Assembly (NCBI GenBank): GCA_903909435.1
Contig: CAIVVT010000068.1
Span: 1 to 32,279 of the forward strand
Length of the DNA stretch: 32,279 bases
From: an uncultured Acidobacteriia bacterium
Lineage (GTDB): Bacteria > Acidobacteriota > Terriglobia > Bryobacterales > Bryobacteraceae
Reading direction: 5' to 3'
A program made the position numbers and the translations under genes. This document shows, piece after piece, positions 25,884-32,279 of the stretch (positions are counted from its first letter, which is position 1; each line of letters opens with the position of its first letter). The notes beneath the pieces are model-generated. The model did no database searches and had not been told where the DNA came from. It saw only the letters and a list, made by a program, of their open reading frames with translations.

Positions 25884-28800
25884 GTGTTTTGGATACTGAT
25901 TTTTCTGATCTTGTGGGTTACGGTAGGGGTTGCGGTCCTCTATCTCGGATCTCGACCAACCGGACGCGACTATCGCCGGAGTTCAAGCCGCCGGTTCACT
26001 ACAGAAGGCCACAATGTGGAGGTGATGCTTCAGCTTATGCCTCCCTCAGCTCCCGGCCTTCCTGAGAACCACGATGTCGTCCTGGCAATCGACCGGTCAA
26101 GCAGCATGGGCGCCGGTCCGGGTAGTCCGCTGCAGGAAGCCATTCGTGCCGCTGACAACTTCGTTCGCCGTTGTCCTCAACAACTCCACATCGGCATCGT
26201 GGCGTTTGATGATCAAGCGCAGGTCCGGTCTTCGATTGGCGGAGATCACCGAAAAACACTCCTCAGTCTCGCGGGTATCTCGTCTGGAGGAGGCACCGCC
26301 ATTCACAATGCCTTGGATGCCTGCCGTGAGGCGATCCAGTCAGGACGTCCCGGTGTGAAGAAAACGGTGATCCTGTTATCAGACGGGGCCAGTGATCCCG
26401 CAGCAGCGGAAAAGGCGGCCGATCTCCTGCGGGCTGAAACCTCACGACCAGAGATTATTACCGTGGGCTTCGGAACGGGGGTCAACGAACCTCTAATGGT
26501 TACGATCGCTGGTGCGGAGAAACACTACTGTCATGTATCCAAGACTGAAGACCTGCACGCGCTGTTCACGCTGCTGGCCGCCGCAGTCAGCGGCCGCACC
26601 GCGCTCTGTGGACTGATTGACGAAGGCGTGGAGGCACCGTCTCCCTTTCAGCTCGCGACAATTGGTGGCCTGTATCCGGCGGGTTTACAGCCGGGGAGAA
26701 ACACTCGGATCTTCTGGTCCGTTCCGATCATGGACAGCAGACCCGCAGGATTGACATATCAGTTGATCCCCGAGTGCCCAGGGTGGCATCGCCTAGCATC
26801 GCCGAACAGTAAAGCGACTTGGCAAATGCCTGAAGGAACGGTCCAGGAGGTCTCCGGCCCAAGCGGGCCCAGGGTCCTGGTTCTACCCTCGTGGTTTGGC
26901 TGGGCCTGGCCGATTCTTAATCCCCTGTTTTTCATGATATTCGCGCGATACTTTTGTCGCCACGGAGCCGAACCGATGGTCTCTGCTGTAAGCGAAGTTA
27001 GGGGGCTTCCTCTACCATCGTTGCCGCAGCTTCCACCTGAACCACAGGAGCGAATATATCGAGCCCACCTCAAACCTGCAATTGTCGTAGGCCTCGGTGA
27101 GACAGGCGAATGGATTCTTGCCCGCCTGAAGGATCGCTTGCGCGACCGCAGCATTGAACCAGGGCTGGTCGGGTTGCTCTCTGCCGACGTGATTCACCGC
27201 TCCAACCGGGCGCCAGTCCGGGTTGCCGGCATGGTGCTGGACAAATCCGAGCGAATCGAACTCCACCAGGACCTCAGGCCGTACCTGGAATCGTTGCGAG
27301 CGCACGGACCATCCCCTACCCGTGCCTGGATCCCCTGGCGGCAGTGGCTCGCAAAGACCAGCCCCATCTCCACGCAGTCTTCCATCGATGGCGACCGGCG
27401 CAAAGCTCGGCTCGCTGTTCTCTTGAAGCCAGAGGAGATCGAGCGAACGTTGGCGGCAAACGTGCAAAGAATCCGCGGCCAAGACGGCATGATCATAGTG
27501 GCCGGCGCTGCAGGAGAGCCTGAGTGTTCGGGCTTGGTAGCGGAAATCGCCCACATCTGCGCAGCAAACCGTTCGAGCGTGAGCATCGTTCTGAGCCGGT
27601 TGCCTGGCGAAAGTGAGGATTGTGTGGTGGCGCTGCAGCAGGAACTTGAGCGGATGGTATTGATGGCCGGCGATTCCGTCCAATCTGACAGGCACAGTCC
27701 ACCTGTCTCGGCGACGAAGCTTTTCGACAGAATCATAGTCCTGGAGTCCGAGACCCTCCCAAAGCAGACCTCCGTTCAGGCCGCGGACTTGATCTGGGAT
27801 CTTTTGGCATATCGAGAAGTCGCCGATCGCTTCCCGGTTTGCCGGATTCAAGATGGGCAGGTGGTCTGTTGTCGAGCCGCGTCAGATGGCACGGCCTTAC
27901 CGATGATTGACTTGTGGCGCTTCGTGCGAGAACGGGCATTAGCACTCGCCATCAACGGCCAGTGGTTGAGCGTTCAGGTCCGGGATGGCCGTCTGGTGCC
28001 TCCAGTACTGGACAAGGATTGGGTAGATCGATTCGTCGAGACATTTTGGACTGGATCTGGCATCGAACGGCCACAAAACTCGCTGCTGCCGATTGCCCGG
28101 GGCATCCTCCGGCAAGAGGGATCCAGTTCTCTGGTTGGGCTTCAGCAACTTGTCCCCCTGGACAGCCTGTATCACCAGCAGGTTGCGTTTCGCGATCGAG
28201 ACATGCGAGTTTTCAACTCTTACGTTGAGGGATGGTGTCACTATGTGCTTGCCAGTGAGCGTGCGCAAGGCCGATGGGGATTGCCTGCAGTACTGGGAGC
28301 TCTCTTGAGCCTCACTGCTGATTTCGAAACGGTTTTGCAGCGAATCGACCGGATGTCGGGCAACGAGGGTTTCGCGGCTTTGGCACGGCTCTCGTCTGCG
28401 ATGTATCAGGATCTGGCGGGCGTTCTCACTCAGTTGAGACGTGAGGTTGAGCCGTGGATTGGGGCATGCACCGGCTCTCATGTGGAACTTGATGTCGTTG
28501 CGTCTGGACAGCGCGTCCCCCTGTGCCTTGACATAGAGAAGCAGAGGCAGGCCGCTGAATCGGCATTTGATGAGATTTCCAATGCCAAGATCCGGAAGCA
28601 GGTGGACTCGCTATTTGAAGACTGGTATCAAGAGTACGGCAGAAAGCTCTTGGGACAACTGGACTTTCGAGCACCGGTTTCCGCACCGATGCACCTGCAA
28701 TTGCACTTGGGGGAGAGAGTTCTGAATGCAGATGACGATCTGGGGAGCGAGTTGCGCACAGTCTTGGATCGCTATCAGAGCGTGGTCCTAAGCTGGCCTC

Positions 28801-29456
28801 TGTACAAAGCCCTGGAAATGCGTCAGGTTTCAGAGGGATCCAACCGATTCAGAATCGGGAAATACTCGGCGGCGGTTTACCCCGGCGTGCCAGGTGCCGC
28901 GACCGAGGAAGATCCTTTCGTTGCGGCTGCGTTGCAGATCAGCGAAATGCCGTTGCTGGATGCGCTCGGAGTAGCGTCGGCACGTGTCGCCGACCCACCT
29001 TTTGCCTGGCCTGAGGAGGCGAACGCCGCCCGGATCGCCGAAAAGGTGCGGAACTCGTTGCAGCGAGAGCCGTGCCCCTTCTCAGCAGCCGTCGTGCACC
29101 TCCTGCGGGACACTGGCAAGCTTTATGCATTTCTGGCTGATGTTGCCGACGGCCGGGTCACGCAGTTGGGTTCCGAGTATTCTCTTCTGCGAGGTTCGGT
29201 TCAATTCCGAATAGGAAAGGCGGGGGAAATCTTCGAGTCCATCGCTCGGCAAGTGGTTTCGATTGAGCGCTCTACGGATGGGAATACCATTCCGTCGAGG
29301 CTGGACTTTTGGGATGTCTCGCCAGAAGATGCCGTCGCCCGCGTTGGGTCCAACCCCGTTAGCCGTTTGTTGCGGGATTCTGGGGACTGGGTCATGTGGC
29401 AGGACGTGATTCGAGGGCTCGCACTTGAACATGGCGTGCGGCGCCCCGTTGCCTAA
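25884..29456 (+). CDS. vWA / transmembrane / degenerate tubulin-like fusion protein
   Basis: A 1190-residue protein starting at GTG 25884, six bases after the previous stop, with GGAG and AGGA upstream. It has the same plan as its upstream neighbour and is probably an old tandem paralogue: an N-terminal helix (residues 2-20), a vWA domain with AIDRSSSMG (Asp70), GGGTAIHN and LLSDGASD, and a weaker second membrane segment near 335-356. A tubulin-like domain begins VVGLGETGEWIL (about 399). Where the signature loop should be, it reads VAGAAGEPECSG (about 538), so the Gly-rich GTP loop is broken. It probably cannot hydrolyse GTP and may act as a structural or regulatory subunit. Arg residues after the first helix suggest the opposite orientation from the neighbour, a conflict I cannot resolve. 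The remaining 600 residues are helical and unassigned. It is the last operon gene. Confidence 0.83.
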   Translation: MFWILIFLILWVTVGVAVLYLGSRPTGRDYRRSSSRRFTTEGHNVEVMLQLMPPSAPGLPENHDVVLAIDRSSSMGAGPGSPLQEAIRAADNFVRRCPQQLHIGIVAFDDQAQVRSSIGGDHRKTLLSLAGISSGGGTAIHNALDACREAIQSGRPGVKKTVILLSDGASDPAAAEKAADLLRAETSRPEIITVGFGTGVNEPLMVTIAGAEKHYCHVSKTEDLHALFTLLAAAVSGRTALCGLIDEGVEAPSPFQLATIGGLYPAGLQPGRNTRIFWSVPIMDSRPAGLTYQLIPECPGWHRLASPNSKATWQMPEGTVQEVSGPSGPRVLVLPSWFGWAWPILNPLFFMIFARYFCRHGAEPMVSAVSEVRGLPLPSLPQLPPEPQERIYRAHLKPAIVVGLGETGEWILARLKDRLRDRSIEPGLVGLLSADVIHRSNRAPVRVAGMVLDKSERIELHQDLRPYLESLRAHGPSPTRAWIPWRQWLAKTSPISTQSSIDGDRRKARLAVLLKPEEIERTLAANVQRIRGQDGMIIVAGAAGEPECSGLVAEIAHICAANRSSVSIVLSRLPGESEDCVVALQQELERMVLMAGDSVQSDRHSPPVSATKLFDRIIVLESETLPKQTSVQAADLIWDLLAYREVADRFPVCRIQDGQVVCCRAASDGTALPMIDLWRFVRERALALAINGQWLSVQVRDGRLVPPVLDKDWVDRFVETFWTGSGIERPQNSLLPIARGILRQEGSSSLVGLQQLVPLDSLYHQQVAFRDRDMRVFNSYVEGWCHYVLASERAQGRWGLPAVLGALLSLTADFETVLQRIDRMSGNEGFAALARLSSAMYQDLAGVLTQLRREVEPWIGACTGSHVELDVVASGQRVPLCLDIEKQRQAAESAFDEISNAKIRKQVDSLFEDWYQEYGRKLLGQLDFRAPVSAPMHLQLHLGERVLNADDDLGSELRTVLDRYQSVVLSWPLYKALEMRQVSEGSNRFRIGKYSAAVYPGVPGAATEEDPFVAAALQISEMPLLDALGVASARVADPPFAWPEEANAARIAEKVRNSLQREPCPFSAAVVHLLRDTGKLYAFLADVADGRVTQLGSEYSLLRGSVQFRIGKAGEIFESIARQVVSIERSTDGNTIPSRLDFWDVSPEDAVARVGSNPVSRLLRDSGDWVMWQDVIRGLALEHGVRRPVA

Positions 29457-29597
29457 ACTATCTCATCCCCTTATTATTCAATCACATGATGTGGACTTGG
29501 ATTGCTGCCTGGCTGGTAGCAACTCGGTGTTAACCATTGGGATCTTGTGCCCGGTGGCGTCTCCGAGCGGACAATAGTGAGAGGTTCACATCGCGTG
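29457..29597. other. Spacer after operon, before IS66
   Basis: 141 bp with no gene. A short imperfect hairpin (GCTGCC, loop, GGTAGC, near 29502-29520) follows the operon, but without a T-tract it is a poor terminator. The last eight bases, ATCGCGTG (29590-29597), would be one copy of the IS66 target duplication; the other copy lies beyond the window. Confidence 0.5.
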
Positions 29598-29617
29598 GTA
29601 AGCGTCTGGTCCCGGCC
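29598..29617. repeat. IS66 terminal inverted repeat (tnpC side)
   Basis: Begins GTAAGCGTCTGG and pairs with 32260-32279 at 19 of 20 positions. Confidence 0.9.
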
Positions 29618-29662
29618 ACGTTGATTTTGCGCTGGATCTGATGTGTGTGCTTTGCGCATCGC

Positions 29663-29699
29663 GCTATGTGCCCACATAACGAACATGTGGACACATAGC
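29663..29699 (-). terminator. Long hairpin inside IS66, downstream of tnpC
   Basis: Two 15-bp arms (29663-29677 and 29685-29699) match at 14 positions around a 7-base loop. In minus-strand RNA the one mismatch becomes a G-U pair, so the stem is continuous. It lies 20 bp after the tnpC stop, the right place to end the transposase transcript or block incoming transcription, but no U-run follows. It may instead be a subterminal structural or binding site of the element. Confidence 0.45.
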
Positions 29700-29719
29700 C
29701 GGTACGGGTGGGTGTCTGT

Positions 29720-31318
29720 TCAGGCTGTAGGATCGGTCACTCTTGACTGGAAGAGAGCCGTGTTCCAAGGCAGCAGTTCATCGATGCGGTTGATCGGGTG
29801 ATCGGCGATGCGTGTGAGCACGTCGCGCAGGTAGGCTTCTGGATCGAGGCCGTTCAGCTTGGCCGTTCCAATCAGGCTATAGATCGAGGCTGCGCGGTCG
29901 CCGCCGGAGTCGGATCCAGCAAACAGGTAGTTCTTGCGACCCAAAGCGACCGCGCGCAGAGCACGTTCGGCGGCGTTGTTGTCGATCTCCAGATGGCCGT
30001 CGTGGCAGAAGCGCAGCAGCGCGGGCCAAAGCCCGAGCGCGTAGCCGATGGCCGCGGTGACAGGCGATTTCTTCGGCAGCTTGCCGAGCGTAGACTGCAG
30101 CCACTCGTGCATGGAATCGAGTAGCGGCCGGGTGCGAGATTGACGAGCCTGCTTGCGTTCATCCGGCGCGCGTCCGCGGATCTCGCTCTCAATTGCGTAC
30201 AGTTCGCCGATGCGCCGCAGAGCTTCGGCCGCGACCGGCGAAGCGTGCGCCTGCTGCAGATCGTAAAACTTGCGCCGAACATGCGCCCAGCACGCCGCCT
30301 CGTAGATGCGCGGTTCGGTGCCTTCATAGAGCGCGTTGAAACCGGCGAATGCGTCGGCTTGCAGCGTGCCGCGAAAGTCTTTCAGATGGCGTTGAGGATG
30401 CTCGCCCTGGCGATTCGGCGAGTAAGCAAACCAGACCGCCGGCGGAGACGAATCGCCGCAGGGCCGGTCATCGCGGACGTAAGTCCACAAGCGCCCGGTC
30501 TTGGTTTTGCCCGTTCCGGGAGCGAGTACCGGGACCGGTGTATCGTCGGCGTGCAGCTTGCTCGCGGCCAGCACGTAGAGGCACAGAGCCTTAACTAACG
30601 GCGACAGCAAACGGCTCGACGCGCCCACCCAGTCGGCGAGCGTGGAGCGATCGAGGTCGACTCCGACGCGCTCATAGATCTCGGACTGGCGGTACAGCGG
30701 GAGGTGGTCCGCATACTTTGAAACGAGTACATGTGCCAGCAGGCCCGGCCCCGCCAGGCCGCGCTCGACCGGCCGGCTCGGTGCGGGAGCTTGCACGATG
30801 TGCGCGCAGCAACTGCAGCTCAGCTTCGGCCGAACGATCCGGATCACTTTGAATTGCGCGGGCACGAACTCGAGAAGCTCAGAGACATCTTCGCCGAGCT
30901 TGCGCAGTGCGCCGCCGCATTCCGGACACGCGGTCTGCTCGGGTGCATGCGTTTGCGTTTCGCGCGGCAAGTCCTCCGGGAGCGGGCGCCGTGCGGGCTT
31001 TCTCTTGGGCGGCCGGGCTGAATCTGCTTCAGGCTGCGCTTCGGGCTGCGGAGGAGCGCTCTCGGTCTGTGTCGATTCCAGATCCTCGAGCTGCAATTCG
31101 AGCTGCTCGATCTGATGGTCGAGCTTCTCGCTCTTGCGTCCAAACTGCATCCGCCGCAGCTTCAGAATCAGCAGTTTCAGATTCTCGATTTCGGTTTCTC
31201 GCGAGACCAGTTGCTCGTGCTGCGCGACCAGATTCTCTTGTTGTGCGAGGATCAGCGCCTTCAACGCAGACTGATCCAGAGCGTTCAGATCAGGCAGCGT
31301 GAGGGGCGCGGCAACCAT
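29720..31318 (-). CDS. tnpC: IS66 transposase TnpC
   Basis: A 532-residue DDE transposase of normal IS66 length. Residues 20-85 form the N-terminal leucine-rich coiled coil. Residues 131-171 are a zinc finger (CPEC followed by CSCC). The catalytic core shows HADDT (Asp258/259), LQADAFAG (Asp322) and [12 protein letters not shown] (Glu451), followed by the typical [13 protein letters not shown] segment. No frameshift or stop interrupts it. It begins 72 bp downstream of tnpB on the same strand and would be expressed with tnpA and tnpB. Confidence 0.96.
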   Translation of the reverse strand: MVAAPLTLPDLNALDQSALKALILAQQENLVAQHEQLVSRETEIENLKLLILKLRRMQFGRKSEKLDHQIEQLELQLEDLESTQTESAPPQPEAQPEADSARPPKRKPARRPLPEDLPRETQTHAPEQTACPECGGALRKLGEDVSELLEFVPAQFKVIRIVRPKLSCSCCAHIVQAPAPSRPVERGLAGPGLLAHVLVSKYADHLPLYRQSEIYERVGVDLDRSTLADWVGASSRLLSPLVKALCLYVLAASKLHADDTPVPVLAPGTGKTKTGRLWTYVRDDRPCGDSSPPAVWFAYSPNRQGEHPQRHLKDFRGTLQADAFAGFNALYEGTEPRIYEAACWAHVRRKFYDLQQAHASPVAAEALRRIGELYAIESEIRGRAPDERKQARQSRTRPLLDSMHEWLQSTLGKLPKKSPVTAAIGYALGLWPALLRFCHDGHLEIDNNAAERALRAVALGRKNYLFAGSDSGGDRAASIYSLIGTAKLNGLDPEAYLRDVLTRIADHPINRIDELLPWNTALFQSRVTDPTA

Positions 31319-31390
31319 GGATTAACTATGGCAGATGAACATTGCATCTCCATGAAAATAAAAACAAATATTGCACTTTTTGTTCTTTTC

Positions 31391-31738
31391 CTAAACCGCC
31401 ATCTGCGGCGCTGCCGTGCGCACCGGACGGCGCCAATCGATGCCCTCCAACAGCATCGACAACTGCGCCCGAGTCAGTGAAACCGAGCCGTTTTCGGCCT
31501 TCGGCCAGACGAAGCGTCCCCGCTCTAAGCGCTTGGCAAACAGACATAGCCCGTCGCCGTCAAACCAAAGCAACTTGATCAGATCGCCGCGCCGTCCACG
31601 AAACACGAACACGTGGCCCGCGAAGGGATCCTGCTCCAGCGCCGTCTGCACCAGTGCGCTCAGTCCCGTGAAGCCGCGCCGCAGATCGGTCACACCGGCC
31701 GCAATCCAGATGTGCGCTCCCGCCGGCGGCGCGATCAT
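31391..31738 (-). CDS. tnpB: IS66 accessory protein TnpB
   Basis: A 115-residue protein with the hallmark sequence of the IS66 Orf2 family: GVTDLRRGFTGL, FVFRGRRGDLIKLLWFDGDG and LFAKRLERGRFVWP. Its exact biochemical role is unknown, but it is needed with TnpA and TnpC for efficient IS66 transposition. Its start overlaps the tnpA stop by four bases, indicating translational coupling. It is intact and of normal length. Confidence 0.96.
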   Translation of the reverse strand: MIAPPAGAHIWIAAGVTDLRRGFTGLSALVQTALEQDPFAGHVFVFRGRRGDLIKLLWFDGDGLCLFAKRLERGRFVWPKAENGSVSLTRAQLSMLLEGIDWRRPVRTAAPQMAV

Positions 31739-32190
31739 CCGCGCAACATCTCCAGGACCGCACGCAACGTGGGCGTATCGGCAGTGCCTTCAATGCGCAA
31801 CTGGGCCTTCGGTAACTGGATGTGGATCGTGCCTGGCGTGATCGTGCGTCGCGCTGGATCCGGCCCGCTCTCGTGCTTGATCGTACAACCCGGGCTTGAC
31901 GTCGCTGCGGGCGCTTCACTCACCGCCGGCTCGGAGATCGTCACCGGCAACAGCGCGGCTCCCGCTGCCTTGCCACCCAGTCGCCCGCGGCGATACAGTG
32001 TGCGCCAATAGAACACCTGATTCGCATTCACGCCATGCGCCCGTGCCACGCGAGCCACGGAAGCTCCAGGCACCAGCGTTTCTTCCACAATCTGGCGCCG
32101 CTCCTGCACCGAACGCCGCCGGCGCTTTGCTTCTACCTCCGGCAACGACGCAAGTTTTACGACCGGAACCGTCCCTCTGGAAGTCTCCAT
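31735..32190 (-). CDS. tnpA: IS66 accessory protein TnpA (helix-turn-helix)
   Basis: A 151-residue first gene of the IS66 operon. I chose ATG 32190, preceded by GGAGGGAG, over GTG 32208 because the latter would overlap that ribosome site. Residues about 25-70 are a transposase-8-type helix-turn-helix (RSVQERRQIVEE, GASVARVARAHGVNANQVFYWR), presumed to bind the element's ends. The C-terminal half has the usual beta-rich tail (IHIQLPKAQLRIEG). It ends in a four-base overlap with tnpB. Confidence 0.93.
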   Translation of the reverse strand: METSRGTVPVVKLASLPEVEAKRRRRSVQERRQIVEETLVPGASVARVARAHGVNANQVFYWRTLYRRGRLGGKAAGAALLPVTISEPAVSEAPAATSSPGCTIKHESGPDPARRTITPGTIHIQLPKAQLRIEGTADTPTLRAVLEMLRG

Positions 32191-32259
32191 CCTCTCCCTC
32201 CGGGGCACGCCTGAACGGCCCCTCCCGAGGATGTCAATTCAACCCGCCTAATTCCAGAC

Positions 32260-32279
32260 GGCCAGGACCAGACGCTTAC
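32260..32279. repeat. IS66 terminal inverted repeat (tnpA side), window end
   Basis: Complement begins GTAAGCGTCTGG. The window stops on its last base. Confidence 0.9.

Larger units (their letters stand above)
29598..32279 (-). mobile_element. Complete IS66-family insertion sequence
   Basis: A 2682-bp element bounded by 20-bp inverted repeats that differ at one base and begin GTAAGCGTCTGG, the GTAA start being usual for IS66. It carries the three-gene set tnpA, tnpB and tnpC on the minus strand in the standard order, all open over their full lengths, so it looks functional. IS66 elements make 8-bp duplications; this cannot be checked because the window ends on the last base of the element. 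It sits 141 bp after the operon and disrupts no visible gene. Confidence 0.93.

Noticed and set aside
29502..29520. Rho-independent terminator after the operon
   Set aside because: The stem is only six pairs with one wobble and no T-tract follows.

Overview
The window looks like chromosomal DNA from a large-genome, GC-rich Gram-negative soil-type bacterium. It has a lipoprotein, several Sec signal peptides with periplasmic domains, an FGE-sulfatase fold, TIR and DUF4062 domains, and IS66 and IS21-type insertion DNA. Acidobacteriota (Solibacter/Bryobacter-like) is my best guess, from gene style only; no rRNA or marker gene is present to settle it.

Layout. Bases 1-478 hold no convincing gene. 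Bases 479-706 are a 228-bp IS21-like miniature element with multi-repeat inverted ends and a 6-bp target duplication. A small secreted lipoprotein gene (761-1345, +) converges on a large minus-strand gene (1352-4306) for a metallophosphoesterase / beta-sandwich / TIR / membrane segment / FGE-sulfatase fusion. A 226-bp divergent control region (4307-4532) carries a good -10 box and separates that gene from the main operon.

The main operon (4533-29456, +) has eight genes with overlaps or gaps of at most 49 bp. In order they encode: (1) a periplasmic vWA / membrane segment / cytoplasmic Hsp70-like ATPase; (2) a membrane-anchored, largely helical protein with a possible GrpE-like end; (3) an extracytoplasmic CAP-domain protein; (4) a DUF4062 (TIR-related) protein with about 1000 further residues of unknown helical sequence; (5) a secreted vWA protein with a C-terminal anchor; (6) a soluble tubulin/FtsZ-like GTPase of the large 'tubulin-like' family; (7) a vWA / membrane segment / tubulin-like fusion; (8) a second such fusion whose tubulin GTP-binding loop is degenerate.

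How the genes may work together (inference). vWA domains outside the membrane are tied, in single chains or by operon partnership, to nucleotide-driven machines inside it (one Hsp70-like ATPase and three tubulin-like modules of graded integrity). TIR and DUF4062 proteins are candidate effectors. This suggests a membrane-spanning sensing, remodelling or conflict apparatus. The closest published theme I know is the FtsZ-like family with vWA partners proposed for membrane remodelling (Makarova and Koonin), but the composition here, with Hsp70, DUF4062, CAP and a TIR/phosphoesterase/FGE fusion, appears richer.

The right end (29598-32279) is a complete IS66-family element with tnpA, tnpB and tnpC on the minus strand. 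The window stops exactly at its right terminal base, so what lies beyond the operon is not visible.
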